Below are positions 16,601-25,852 of a stretch of 64,000 bases of DNA, piece by piece. Source of the DNA: Subsaxibacter sp. CAU 1640. Lineage in GTDB: Bacteria > Bacteroidota > Bacteroidia > Flavobacteriales > Flavobacteriaceae. The notes beneath the pieces were generated by a model. The model did no database searches. It was not told the origin of the DNA and saw only the letters and a list, made by a program, of their open reading frames with translations. The stretch lies in NCBI RefSeq assembly GCF_023156585.1, contig NZ_JALNMI010000001.1, positions 806,001 through 870,000 of the forward strand. Reading direction: 5' to 3'. Made by a program: the position numbers and the translations under genes. The first letter of the stretch is position 1. The number at the start of each line of letters is the position of its first letter.

Positions 16601-18670
16601 AAAAAGGTCCACGGGAGAATTGTTTCCGCACAGTGTCAACGATCCATTTGTTCCCGCATTTGGCGGAGGCAAGATTGTCACGGTCACCGTTGCGGACTCA
16701 TCGTTGCAGGGAGGTGTGCCGGTGACGGTATATATGTATGTTCCTGCAGGATCAACGGCAGGGTCGAAGACACCAGTTCCGCTTGCCAGTGCAGGGCTCC
16801 AGGTCCCGCCTGTATCAGGTGTTCCACCGAGGCTGTCAAAGAGGTCAACAGGCGTTCCGCTCTCACAGAAGGTCACCGATCCATTTGTTCCCGCGTTCGG
16901 CGGAGGCAAAACCGTAACGGTCACTGTTGCGGATGCATCGGTACAAGGAGGCGTTCCGGAAACGGTGTAAATATATGTTCCGGCAGGATCAACGGCAGGG
17001 TCGAAGACGCCAGTTCCGCTTGCCAGTGCAGGGCTCCAGCTTCCACCGGCATCAGGCGTTCCGCCGAGACTGTCAAACAGGTCCACTGGCGAATCGTTCC
17101 CGCACAGTGTCAAAGCGCCATTGCTGCCCGCATTTGGCGGAGGCAAAATGGTGACGGTCACCGTTGCGGATTCATCGTTGCAGGGAGGTGTTCCAGTGAT
17201 GGTGTATGTGTACGTTCCCGGCGCATCGACGGCAGGGTCGAAGACTCCAGTCCCACTAGCCAGTGCAGGGCTCCAAGTTCCACCGCTTACAGGTGTTCCT
17301 CCTAAACTATTAAATAAATCTTCAGGCAAACCACTTTCACAAATCTGTAGCGACCCATTTGTTCCCGCGTTCGGCGGAGGCAGAATGGTGACAGTCACAG
17401 TTGCGGAGGCATCGTTGCACGGAGGCGTTCCAGAAACGGTGTATGTGTATGTTCCTGCAGGGTCGACGGCAGGGTCAAAGACTCCATTTCCGCTAGTCAG
17501 TGCAGGGCTCCAGCTTCCACCGGCATCAGGCGTTCCGCCGAGACTGTCAAACAGGTCCACAGGCGAATCGTTCCCGCACAGTGTCAAAGCGCCATTGCTG
17601 CCCGCATTTGGCGGAGGCAAAATGGTGACAGTCACAGTTGATGTGGCTTGTGAACACCCAGCATTCGAATCCACTGTGTATGTGAAAACATAAGGACTTC
17701 CTACGACAGTCATTGTGGTGATATTTACTGTACCTATACTTCCATTTGTCGTTGGAAAAGGACCAATCCAAGTTCCACCTGACATGGGTGAACCGTTAAG
17801 CCCGTCAAAGAGATCTATATGTTGTATAGAGGCAACATCTGTTTCACATATCTCAATAGCTCCGTTGGCACCAGGATCATTAGGCATATTGAACACCACA
17901 ACAATTTCAAATCGCTCTATACTCTCGCAAGGGGGATCAACAGTTGTTGCAAAATAACTTGCCCCATCTACCAAAGGAGTTGAAGGATCTAAAGGCAATG
18001 CGGATGAAATTGTCGAATACCAATTATTGTTTCCACTTGCCACAAGATCTGCAACAGTTGGGCCAGGTTGTTGGTCAGAGCAAAATTCTTGGAGGGCATC
18101 TCCAGTAGGTACAGGAACCACTCCAACATTTACAAAAACAGATAGCCTCGAGGTTCTACAGCCAGTAAAAGGATTGGATTGATCAGCATAATAAATTGTG
18201 TTATCCATCAAGACTGTGGAAGGTGAGAGAGCCGTGCCTCCACTTGAAACACTATACCATCTAACATCATTACCATTGGCCACCAAATCTGAAATGGTAG
18301 CATCCATTGGATCATCAACACAAACTCCTTGAAAATTGAGACCTGTTGGGGCTCCATAAATTAGGACTTCTACACGTTGTCTTGCTCCACATGTTCCAGA
18401 ATTATCATCGGCATAATAATCTTCACCATTTATTAACCCGGTGGCTGGAGATAGAGCTGAAGTAGATGTTGCAGTTGCATACCATCTTATTCCACCACCA
18501 TTATCAATTGCCGTTAAATTGGATATTGTAGGTGCTTGAACATCACAAAATGATTGAGTAGGATTGATGACGGTGGGACATTGTGAAAAAGCACTTACAA
18601 ACCCTAATACACACATAAGAGATGTAAGTATCAGTATTTTAAGACTATATTGACGCGGTTGTTTAGTCAT
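13673..18670 (-). CDS. Giant repeat adhesin with CHU_C (type B) T9SS sorting domain
   Basis: 1665 residues. A signal peptide is followed by three Ig-like repeats with RWYA or RWYS motifs, then twelve 79-residue repeats opening with LPPPNAG and ending with SATVTV, then diverged units, and a C-terminal gliding-motility-associated CHU_C domain (FIPDGFSPNGDGTNDDF; FNRYGNVLYKG; C-terminal GRVYLSR). Each repeat has two cysteines that may form a disulfide. The type B C-terminal domain directs export through T9SS and, unlike type A, is not usually removed with lipid attachment. It is the first gene of an operon with PorP/SprF and OmpA genes. A cell-surface adhesin, SprB-like in logic, is likely; the ligand is unknown. 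Confidence 0.94.
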   Translation of the reverse strand: MTKQPRQYSLKILILTSLMCVLGFVSAFSQCPTVINPTQSFCDVQAPTISNLTAIDNGGGIRWYATATSTSALSPATGLINGEDYYADDNSGTCGARQRVEVLIYGAPTGLNFQGVCVDDPMDATISDLVANGNDVRWYSVSSGGTALSPSTVLMDNTIYYADQSNPFTGCRTSRLSVFVNVGVVPVPTGDALQEFCSDQQPGPTVADLVASGNNNWYSTISSALPLDPSTPLVDGASYFATTVDPPCESIERFEIVVVFNMPNDPGANGAIEICETDVASIQHIDLFDGLNGSPMSGGTWIGPFPTTNGSIGTVNITTMTVVGSPYVFTYTVDSNAGCSQATSTVTVTILPPPNAGSNGALTLCGNDSPVDLFDSLGGTPDAGGSWSPALTSGNGVFDPAVDPAGTYTYTVSGTPPCNDASATVTVTILPPPNAGTNGSLQICESGLPEDLFNSLGGTPVSGGTWSPALASGTGVFDPAVDAPGTYTYTITGTPPCNDESATVTVTILPPPNAGSNGALTLCGNDSPVDLFDSLGGTPDAGGSWSPALASGTGVFDPAVDPAGTYIYTVSGTPPCTDASATVTVTVLPPPNAGTNGSVTFCESGTPVDLFDSLGGTPDTGGTWSPALASGTGVFDPAVDPAGTYIYTVTGTPPCNDESATVTVTILPPPNAGTNGSLTLCGNNSPVDLFDSLGGTPDAGGTWSPALASGTGVFDPAVDPAGTYVYTVSGTPPCTDASATVTVTVLPPPNAGTNGSVTFCGNGTPVDLFDSLGGTPDTGGTWSPALASGTGVFDPAVDAPGTYTYTITGTPPCNDESATVTVTILPPPNAGTNGSLTLCGNNSPVDLFNSLGGTPDAGGSWSPALTSGNGVFDPAVDPAGTYTYTVSGTPPCTDASSTVTVTVLPPPNAGTNGSVTFCESGTPVDLFDSLGGTPDTGGTWSPALASGTGVFDPAVDAPGTYTYTITGTPPCNDESATVTVTILPPPNAGSNGALTLCGNDSPVDLFDSLGGTPDAGGSWSPALVSGTGVFNPAVDPAGTYVYTVSGTPPCTDASATVTVTVLPPPNAGTNGSVTFCESGTPVDLFDSLGGTPDTGGTWSPALASGTGVFDPAVDAPGTYTYTIAGTPPCNDESATVTVTILPPPNAGTNGSLTLCGNNSPVDLFNSLGGTPDTGGTWSPALASGTGIFDPAVDPAGTYTYTVSGTPPCTDASATVTVTVLPPPNAGTNGSLQICESGLPEDLFNSLGGTPVSGGTWSPALASGTGVFDPAVDTPGIYTYTVNGTSSCSASATVTVSFVLDPNAGTDGAITFCNNDAATDLFNALGGTPDAGGTWSPALASGTGLFDPLVDIAGTYTYTVDAVLPCRGTSSAQVVVTINQPPDATGATLEAENVCLGLDNAVTISNATQLLDGNYDIVYDLTGVNTAQGMATVNFVGGTTNFTIPTSLLVNPGNTTVTIFQLISVDTQCGADVSVIAPISFEVYDAPTPTSVPGGNSFCEEDNPTIQELSANILETETITWYDAPTDGNAYQPDELLIDGNTYYASLTTSNGCESVVRLEVTVVVEMCEELDFFIPDGFSPNGDGTNDDFDIPNIRTLFPNFTLEIFNRYGNVLYKGNKDTPNWDGKSKKGSTLGNSVLPVGVYFYILEFNDGVREPVQGRVYLSR
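14788..17635 (-). repeat. Twelve 237-bp repeats with 474-bp higher-order period
   Basis: Anchors such as tcatcgttgcagggaggtg recur about 474 bases apart, which is two 237-base units. Protein units alternate between an LTLCGN type followed by a PPCTD ending and a VTFCES type followed by a PPCNDES ending. Units of the same type are often nearly identical in DNA, so the dimer rather than the monomer appears to have been the recent unit of duplication. Confidence 0.9.
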
Positions 18671-18758
18671 AAGTAGGCTTTGTTAGTCTATCGTCCGATG
18701 AACTGCACAAAAATCGGATGTACAAATTTAGCAGAATAAACGAAATGCCAAAATATAT

Positions 18759-21017
18759 TTATTTAACTTCTTTTAAGGTACCATCAGTATTATACTGTAT
18801 TATATACATTCCTTTGTTCTCGTAGCTACCAACATTATTCACTTTATAATTGAATTTTAAGTTTGTATATTCGGTGATATCACTTTTGGCTGAAGCTTCA
18901 AAATTTTTACCTTGAGATAGTCTCAACAAAGTGTCAAAAGTTAGATCAAAACCGTATTTTACATTAACTCCTGGTTCTACACTATAAGTTTTTTTATACG
19001 CTTCAATAAAATTTGAAGCCAAAGATGACTGATTTAATGATGTTAAGGATGGGTGCAGCATCTGTAAAATTATAAATCTCTTTTGAGAAATTTCATCTGT
19101 ATTAGGTATCAGAGATTTATCTAAAAGTGCCAATTGTATGGCGTGTTCAGAAAGTTGACCTAAAAGTAAATTCGTGGTGCTTAAAAAAACACTATTCTTG
19201 TCACTTTCGAGAATGACATAGTTGACCTTATTCTTATCAAACATTGAAACCAACTCGTCAGAATTAAAAATTCCTTTTTTATTGACTTCAACAAATTTTG
19301 CCGTAGGCGTATAATTGGAAATATAGGATTGACTTTCTTTACGAGCGACATCACAGACCACAATAATGTTTCCGCCTAAAGAAGTCATATAATCTAACAT
19401 GATATTTCTGCTCGAATTAAGACTTGGGACACCATTATAAATGTTATTCATGCCATGCTCCGTTATTAAACTAGACGCGGATATTACAGGAATGTTATTG
19501 GTTTTAGTTAAAGCTGCCACCTCTTCTATATCATCATAAAAAGGTAAAATCACTGCATCATAATTTTCTAATCCATGTTCTTTGGCTAGAACGCCTGCTC
19601 GCGTGTTCCTTTTAGAATTACTCGTTTCAATAATGTTAATTTTAAAGTCCAGACCTAAAGATCTCGCCGAATCTTCAGCAATTTGAGCTCCTCTGTAAAA
19701 TTCGAGATGCTCTCTAATGAAATCGTCTGAAACTTCTTTGAAATTAATATTTTGTCTGTACTCGTCAGTAAATTTATTTTCCGAAAAAGGAAGAAATAAT
19801 GCTATTTGGTTTCTCTTTGTAACCTGAATGGACTTACTTAAATCTGCATATTTATAAGTTGAAGTTTTGGTGGCTAAAACGGGATCAACAGTTTCAGTTG
19901 TAGCGTTGAAATCTTTGGAAGGCATTTTGACAATCATACCAATTTTAACACCATTCGCAACTTCGGGATTCAAATCCACAAAATCAGAAATGGTCATTCC
20001 AGCTTTTTTCGACAAACCATATAATGTCTCTTTTGGTCGCACTTCATAGTCCATAAAAGATGTGGATGCTATCGTTTGATTGGACGCATTGACGTTTTCT
20101 TTTGGTTGTTGGGTGGTGAATTCAGTTGCTCGCTCGGTTGTTGGTTCTTCCTGAATGATTTCTTCAACCGAATCAGGAGCTGTGCTATCTGCAATCGTTT
20201 CAGTAGTTTCTACCTCAGGATTAGATTCCTCCGGAATATTATTGGATACAACCTCATTTGAGTCACCTGGAATCACTATGGTATGGCCAGCCATCAACAT
20301 TCTTACAATATGAGGATTGACTCTTTCGAGTTCTTCAATCGTAACACCATATTTTTTTGAAAGTCCAAATTTTGTATCGCCGCGTTGCACAACATATGTG
20401 GCACTATCACTACTGTTGATATTGTATGGGTATGGGATTTTTAAAACCTGACCGATTTGTAAAATACCATTCAAAATATCGGAATTTGCATTTACCAACT
20501 GCTCAACGGTCAGTCCATTATCTCTCGAAATTCCCCAAAGTGTCTGCCCTTTAAGTACCAAATGGGCTTTCTTAATATCAACATTTGCAACCCTTGAAGC
20601 TTTTTCATTGCTCTGAATCTTCAAAATGTGACCTGCTTGCAGGCCGTTAATGGTGTGCGGATTTTGTCGCTCAAACTCTTCAATGGAAATGCCAAACCTT
20701 CTGGCCAAACTATATTTTGTATCACCTGAAACTACAGCATATGTTATGGTGTTTGAAGAAGAACTGATTGTATTTAAAGAAGATTGCTGCGCTGGTAAGT
20801 TGTCTTTTACAGGAATGGATAATTCTTCACCGATTTTGATAACATCAACAGCAGAAGGATTCAGGGCATAAATTTCTTCGGGAGAAACGTTGTACCTTCT
20901 TGACAATTGAAAAACCGTTTCCCCTTTAGAGACGGTATGTTTGATGATGTTTTCTTGCGCATTTCCCACTAAAATACACAGAAAAAACATTGATAAACAC
21001 AAAAAAACGTTCCTCAT
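18759..21017 (-). CDS. LysM-repeat protein with periplasmic-binding-like C-terminal domain
   Basis: 752 residues. A signal peptide (ending GNAQ) is followed by five LysM domains near residues 27-70, 92-134, 152-196, 208-251 and 327-371, each with the G(E/D)TxxxLSxxxG pattern, then a region from about 400 resembling the type-1 periplasmic binding fold of ABC substrate-binding proteins (IALFLPF, YRGAQIAEDSA, NAVIxP-like strands). LysM domains bind peptidoglycan. The combination is common in Bacteroidota and of uncertain function; cell-wall sensing or a structural role is plausible. It is not tightly linked to either neighbour. Confidence 0.87.
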   Translation of the reverse strand: MRNVFLCLSMFFLCILVGNAQENIIKHTVSKGETVFQLSRRYNVSPEEIYALNPSAVDVIKIGEELSIPVKDNLPAQQSSLNTISSSSNTITYAVVSGDTKYSLARRFGISIEEFERQNPHTINGLQAGHILKIQSNEKASRVANVDIKKAHLVLKGQTLWGISRDNGLTVEQLVNANSDILNGILQIGQVLKIPYPYNINSSDSATYVVQRGDTKFGLSKKYGVTIEELERVNPHIVRMLMAGHTIVIPGDSNEVVSNNIPEESNPEVETTETIADSTAPDSVEEIIQEEPTTERATEFTTQQPKENVNASNQTIASTSFMDYEVRPKETLYGLSKKAGMTISDFVDLNPEVANGVKIGMIVKMPSKDFNATTETVDPVLATKTSTYKYADLSKSIQVTKRNQIALFLPFSENKFTDEYRQNINFKEVSDDFIREHLEFYRGAQIAEDSARSLGLDFKINIIETSNSKRNTRAGVLAKEHGLENYDAVILPFYDDIEEVAALTKTNNIPVISASSLITEHGMNNIYNGVPSLNSSRNIMLDYMTSLGGNIIVVCDVARKESQSYISNYTPTAKFVEVNKKGIFNSDELVSMFDKNKVNYVILESDKNSVFLSTTNLLLGQLSEHAIQLALLDKSLIPNTDEISQKRFIILQMLHPSLTSLNQSSLASNFIEAYKKTYSVEPGVNVKYGFDLTFDTLLRLSQGKNFEASAKSDITEYTNLKFNYKVNNVGSYENKGMYIIQYNTDGTLKEVK

Positions 21018-21188
21018 AGTCGTTTGATACTCTTTGTCAATAGGCTTTTGGGAGTTGTTGGCAGGATAAAATTAGAAAAAAAAGGTACAGAAATGCGCCA
21101 AGCGCAGGTTGTTATCAAGATGTTATTAACAAATCGTTAAGTTGACACCCTAAAATTGAAGATTCGACATTTTAAAGCCTTAAAATAA

Positions 21189-21719
21189 TCAAAGTTGACT
21201 TTTTAATTCGTCAAAACTGTTTACGTCATTCAAATATTTCATATCTATCTCGTATAAATCTGCGAATGTTGTAAAAGTTGTTCCGTCTGATCTTTGACGA
21301 ACAGAACCTTTGGGAAAAAGTGAGCGTTTATTCGAGAATGTTGCTTTATCAATCCAGCCGCAAACCGTCACTTCTTTTTTCAATTTATGATAACTGCAAA
21401 ATATGTAAATGTCCGTTTCAAAATAATCCTGAAGTTTTAGAAAGTTGTTGGTAAAATTGGGTTTCACATCCGTTGTTCTTCCCATGGTTTTGACGTCGAT
21501 TTTTTTTGAATTGATTATCAAATCTATGCCATTGTCAAAACCATCGCTTCCGTCAACAATTCCAAGACCCAAACCATTCATCACCACCGATTGTCCAATA
21601 ATGCCGGTGAGTTGCTGCTCTTTCGAGCCATTCGCAGTGTAGCGATTGCCAAAATTATGATTGTTTGCCACTTTAAGGCAATGTTCATATAATTCATCAC
21701 TGACTTTGACAGTAAACAT
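21189..21719 (-). CDS. Hypothetical protein with a possible PD-(D/E)XK nuclease motif
   Basis: The open frame starts at a GTG at 21761; I prefer the ATG at 21719, which removes 14 unlikely residues and gives 176 aa. The segment GFDNGIDLIINSKKIDVKTM fits the D-xn-(D/E)-x-K core of PD-(D/E)XK nucleases, with a helix containing GIIGQSVV before it. No signal peptide. Similar stand-alone proteins occur in phages and bacterial genomes. No methylase or DNA-binding partner is adjacent, so a restriction role is not supported. Function uncertain. Confidence 0.65.
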   Translation of the reverse strand: MFTVKVSDELYEHCLKVANNHNFGNRYTANGSKEQQLTGIIGQSVVMNGLGLGIVDGSDGFDNGIDLIINSKKIDVKTMGRTTDVKPNFTNNFLKLQDYFETDIYIFCSYHKLKKEVTVCGWIDKATFSNKRSLFPKGSVRQRSDGTTFTTFADLYEIDMKYLNDVNSFDELKSQL

Positions 21720-21882
21720 TATTAAATGATTATGTGACCAATGTAGAAAATTTTTGGTCACAATGATGACATTTTTTTATGATGGCGATGAGTATATAAT
21801 AAATCCGAAGCTATTAATCTAGGGAAATTATTTTTTAGGGTTTATTGTAGCATAAGAGCTGTCTTTAGGATGGCTCTTTTCT

Positions 21883-24800
21883 TTAGTTGAATTTTTTGAT
21901 GATAACCATTAGAACAATTACTAACACCACCGAACCTAGAATCCAAAAAATTAGATTTGTAGTAGTCTGAATTTCAATAGGAGCGGTGTCACCAATTAAT
22001 ACCAATCCTGCCCAATATTGAGGGTGTGCTGTTCTGCCTTGTGCTGTTTCCAAATAGTCCAGTTTGGCTTGCTGCAATGCCTTGTCTTTGGGCAAACCAT
22101 CCTTAATATATCCGTAAAAAGATTCAATGATGGCTGCACTCGATTGCTCATCTATTTTCCAAAGACTAGTAAGAATACTTTCACTTCCGGCATAATTGAA
22201 TGCGTGTGCCAAAGAAATCATTCCTTCACCAGCTTGATAGGTTGGCTTTCCGGTTTCGCAAGCTGTTAAAATGGCCAAATTCGATGATAAGTTGGTGTTG
22301 TAGATTTCATATGTGTAGAGATAATTATCATCTGTAGTAGTTGAATCTAGAGACTTTGCAAAAACCAAACGCGATAATTCAGGCGAAATATTGTTAGCTT
22401 CTGCATGCGTGCCGATGTGGATGATTTTGTGTTCCTTGGCGTTATTCTTAAAAATATGTTCGGTTGAATTTTCATTTAAAAAGGATGTGCCTTTGAACAA
22501 ACGGGTAGAATAATTAGCCAACCTTTTGGTGAATGGCTGGGGAAGTAATGTCAGATAGGTTTTGTCTAAACTGATCGAGTCTTGAATGACAATTTGATAA
22601 TCTGATTTCATCTTGTCATTAAATTCAGGAACAAAAGCCACAAAATTATCTTCATAACTGACTGTTTTGCTACCCTTATCAATTAGGAAAAGACTGTAAT
22701 TATATGATATGATGTATTTTGAAAGCAAACTGTTTGAAGCCAATTCTTTATAATTTATAGTGGGTTTTGCAGTGAGCATTTCAAAATTGAGGTTGAACAA
22801 ATCTCTATCAGGAATTATTACGATATGTTCAGTTTTAATAGCATTTTCAAATGGTTTCCAAAGATCTGTGTAGAGTTCATTCAAAAGTGAAAGATTATTT
22901 TCGAACAAGGCATTGTTACTATGCAATTGTTCAATTTTGGTGCTTATGCTAGATGGATTGAGTTTGTAGAGTTCAGTGTTTTTTTTGGAAATTAAAACTG
23001 CGTACAAATCCTTATCAGAATAAACATATCGAATCACAGTAGTGTTATCAGGCAATTTCTGTTCAATATCATTTAATGATTTAGAAATCACGGCAAACCG
23101 CAATTTATAATATTTTGGATAGTTTTTTTTGAGCATCTCTAAATAATCATTCCATTCAGAATTTGCTCTTATAAATGCTTCAATATTATTGCTCTCGTTT
23201 AGCGCAGTTTGGATGTTCTTCTTGATTTTTTTCTCTTGGGTTAAAATTTCGCTTGGCACATCATTATAAGACATGGAAGTTTTAGAGTTCAGGCGCGAAC
23301 GAATACGATTGTATAGAATAGACTCGTGCAGACTTGTAATCTCGTTAAGATAGTTTTTGTCTTTGGTTTTCAGATAAAGCTCAATTGCTAATTGCTTTGC
23401 AAACTCAAAAATCATTGAATTATTTTCAATCAAAATGGATACATTATTTCCATCTCCTATAAGGGTTTTCTGTGACTCCACAATTGTTATGGCTTCCTTT
23501 AATGTTTTAAACTTATCTTGCAAAAAGAATATTGAATGGGATTCTTTTGGGTTTAATCTGTAATCAGATTGAGCTTTGAGCAATAAGGTTTGTGGCTTAT
23601 AAAAAATAATTTGTGTTGAATCTAAAGAAGAGTTTTGAGTAGGAAGCTTTTTTTTAAGAAGTTCTTCCGTGATGTTTACTTTATCTAAAGCTAATGCATA
23701 ATCTCCCAATTCATAATAAAGACCTCCCAAATTAAGTGCTTGCTGTATCTCAAAGGAAGTTGTGGAACCTTGATTTTTCTTGATGTAATCATACGCTTTT
23801 TGCGCCATGGCCAACGCTTTTTGCTTTTCTCCGTTTTTGGCATAAAATCGAGAAGCATTCACAACATAGTCAAGGTAAATTTCATCATATGCGCCTTCCA
23901 AAGCAACTTCATACAACTCTTCAGAAATCTTGAATTCCTTTTTGGCAATATCGATTTTTCCTAAATCAGCATTAAGTGTTGCCATGTAATAATGAGCGTC
24001 TGCTTCCCAGTAAGCATTACCTCCGTTTGTGTTCTTAATTTGAGTGATGGCTTCTTCAAGATACTTTTCCGCTTTGCTGTAATCTCTCAAAGCCAAATAA
24101 ATCTGACCTAAAAGAACTTTGGCTTTGAAGAGTTCAGGACTTTGTGGATCAAAACTTTTCTTTTTTTCTTTGAATGAATATTCAATTAAATTTTTTGCCT
24201 TTTCAAAATCTCCAATGTCTTTATAAATACCTGCCAAATTCTCGATGGACATGTAAAGAAATTCTTTTGCAGTTTCTTTTTTTGTGTCAGCAGCATCAGA
24301 CTTTAAAAATTGATTCAGGTATGTTATTGTTTTTCTCATGGCTTCCAAAGCCTTGTCCAAGCTTCCTTGCGTAGAGTAAATGGCAGCAATATTATTGTTG
24401 ATGGTTGCTGGCCTATAAAAAGAATTCATGGGATTTGGTTCTAAATCCTTCAGCATTTTTTCGGCTTTCTCAAAATAATATAGCGAGCTGTCGATTTTAG
24501 AGAGAAACCACATGGAACCCCCAAGAGAGTTATAAATAACATAATAGTTTTTTTTATCAGTTTGGGCATAGGAATTATAATACTTAAGGGCTTTTCTATG
24601 ATGAGCAACACCTGTAGCAAGATCACCTTTTCGGGTACTCAAGGTTCCTAAATTATTTTCAATCAATCCAAAATCTTCAGGTGTGGCATCTTTCCATTTT
24701 GAGGTTAGTTTTAGCGCTTCGAGATTGGCATCATAAGCTTTTTGCGAGTCGCCAAGGAGTTCGTAAAACGTCGATAATTCCAATTGGGCTTGTCGCCAAA

Positions 24801-25110
24801 CCTTTAATGAATCGGTTGAAGAAGTAATGGTTTTTATGAATTGAGTTACTTCAGAAGTTGCTTTGGATGGATTCTGAAGCTGAAGCTGAATTTTTCCTGT
24901 GTAATAAATGTAATCCGTCAATAAAAAATAGGAATTTTTAGCTTCTAGTTCTGAAATGCCTTTTTTTAAGACTTTATTTGCTTCAACGAAATTCTTATCT
25001 GAAAGAAGCTTGTCTAAATGTTTTAGATTTTCAGTGTGAGAAGTTTGGGCATACATTTGAAATCCCAAGCCAAAGCACAAATAAATACCTAAAAGTCTAA
25101 AGATGGACAT
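21883..25110 (-). CDS. TPR-CHAT caspase-like protein, membrane anchored
   Basis: 1075 residues. Signal peptide, then about ten TPR-type helical repeats (30-530), a helical linker and a C-terminal CHAT domain with the clan CD dyad: His902 in IHIGTHAEAN and Cys951 in ILTACETGK, followed by GAGEG-like and SILTSLWKIDE motifs. A single C-terminal membrane helix (NLIFWILGSVVLVIVLMVII) follows, so the bulk should face the periplasm. CHAT proteins are caspase/separase-like peptidases, often regulated by TPR binding. The gene starts 2 bases after a membrane TPR protein gene, itself 5 bases after an ECF sigma gene. Cleavage of the adjacent anti-sigma-like protein is a testable inference. Confidence 0.93.
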   Translation of the reverse strand: MSIFRLLGIYLCFGLGFQMYAQTSHTENLKHLDKLLSDKNFVEANKVLKKGISELEAKNSYFLLTDYIYYTGKIQLQLQNPSKATSEVTQFIKTITSSTDSLKVWRQAQLELSTFYELLGDSQKAYDANLEALKLTSKWKDATPEDFGLIENNLGTLSTRKGDLATGVAHHRKALKYYNSYAQTDKKNYYVIYNSLGGSMWFLSKIDSSLYYFEKAEKMLKDLEPNPMNSFYRPATINNNIAAIYSTQGSLDKALEAMRKTITYLNQFLKSDAADTKKETAKEFLYMSIENLAGIYKDIGDFEKAKNLIEYSFKEKKKSFDPQSPELFKAKVLLGQIYLALRDYSKAEKYLEEAITQIKNTNGGNAYWEADAHYYMATLNADLGKIDIAKKEFKISEELYEVALEGAYDEIYLDYVVNASRFYAKNGEKQKALAMAQKAYDYIKKNQGSTTSFEIQQALNLGGLYYELGDYALALDKVNITEELLKKKLPTQNSSLDSTQIIFYKPQTLLLKAQSDYRLNPKESHSIFFLQDKFKTLKEAITIVESQKTLIGDGNNVSILIENNSMIFEFAKQLAIELYLKTKDKNYLNEITSLHESILYNRIRSRLNSKTSMSYNDVPSEILTQEKKIKKNIQTALNESNNIEAFIRANSEWNDYLEMLKKNYPKYYKLRFAVISKSLNDIEQKLPDNTTVIRYVYSDKDLYAVLISKKNTELYKLNPSSISTKIEQLHSNNALFENNLSLLNELYTDLWKPFENAIKTEHIVIIPDRDLFNLNFEMLTAKPTINYKELASNSLLSKYIISYNYSLFLIDKGSKTVSYEDNFVAFVPEFNDKMKSDYQIVIQDSISLDKTYLTLLPQPFTKRLANYSTRLFKGTSFLNENSTEHIFKNNAKEHKIIHIGTHAEANNISPELSRLVFAKSLDSTTTDDNYLYTYEIYNTNLSSNLAILTACETGKPTYQAGEGMISLAHAFNYAGSESILTSLWKIDEQSSAAIIESFYGYIKDGLPKDKALQQAKLDYLETAQGRTAHPQYWAGLVLIGDTAPIEIQTTTNLIFWILGSVVLVIVLMVIIKKFN

Positions 25111-25112
25111 GG

Positions 25113-25847
25113 TTATTTTAATTTCTTGAGCAATTCCTTACTGTCATCAGACGAGCTCATCTCTAGATGCTCGATGGCTTTTTCTGTATTTTCAGCTTTT
25201 AGATAGGCCAATCCTAAATAGTAATTGGCATCATTCATAAATACACTGTTAGAAGTTTGAGTCGTTTTTTCAAGATATTTAATTGCCGAAGCTTCCTCTT
25301 TCTTTGCTAAATATGCTACTCCCAGAAAATAACTGATGGTATCATTCTCTGGCTGTTTAAGTTCGAGTTTCTCCCATTTCTCTATTGCTTTTTGATAATT
25401 ACCTTCTTTATAATTAACCATTGCATCAAAAAAATCAAAATTATCAGAACTGCTCATCGTGGTAGGAAGTCCAGGGTCTGGTGTAAAATGATTGTTGAAC
25501 AAGCGTTCGTTTGAAGATCCGCTCAAAAACCAAAAGCAGCCTAGACCGATAACGATAACAGCAGCGGTTGCATATTTCCAAAAATCCAATCGTCTTACCT
25601 TACTAGAAGTTTCAACGGTTTGTTCCTGTAGAGGTATTTCTTTGTGAAACTCATCCAATTTCTCTTTAAGTGATTGAGATTCTATACCAAAAAGCAATGT
25701 TTTGATGTCTTCTACTTGAGATTTAAAGACATTATCTTGCTCTAGTTTGTTTTCAAACTTTTCAAGTTCATCTTTTGACATCGAGCCATTATAATAACGC
25801 TCAATGGTTTCCAAAAGTTCTTGCGATATGTTGCTATTATCTTCCAA
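25113..25847 (-). CDS. Single-pass membrane TPR protein, candidate anti-sigma factor
   Basis: 244 residues. The N-terminal 85 residues are helical, acidic and signal-peptide-free (cytoplasmic), followed by one membrane helix near 92-112 (YATAAVIVIGLGCFWFL) and a C-terminal TPR region (about 145-244). The topology of cytoplasmic helical domain, one membrane segment and extracytoplasmic domain is that of Bacteroidota anti-sigma factors, although no FecR or zinc anti-sigma motif is seen. It lies between the ECF sigma gene (5-base gap) and the TPR-CHAT gene (2-base gap). The anti-sigma role is inferred from topology and position. Confidence 0.85.
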   Translation of the reverse strand: MEDNSNISQELLETIERYYNGSMSKDELEKFENKLEQDNVFKSQVEDIKTLLFGIESQSLKEKLDEFHKEIPLQEQTVETSSKVRRLDFWKYATAAVIVIGLGCFWFLSGSSNERLFNNHFTPDPGLPTTMSSSDNFDFFDAMVNYKEGNYQKAIEKWEKLELKQPENDTISYFLGVAYLAKKEEASAIKYLEKTTQTSNSVFMNDANYYLGLAYLKAENTEKAIEHLEMSSSDDSKELLKKLK

Positions 25848-25852
25848 TTTTT

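Noticed and set aside
15075-17693. Several 90-190 codon plus-strand frames opposite the adhesin repeats
   Set aside because: They are mirror frames of the 237-bp repeats, repeating with the same period.
13673-18670. CRISPR-like regular repeats
   Set aside because: The repeats are long, contiguous and in frame with a secreted adhesin; no spacers or cas genes.
21189-21719. A restriction-modification system
   Set aside because: Only a weak PD-(D/E)XK-like motif; no methyltransferase or specificity gene nearby.
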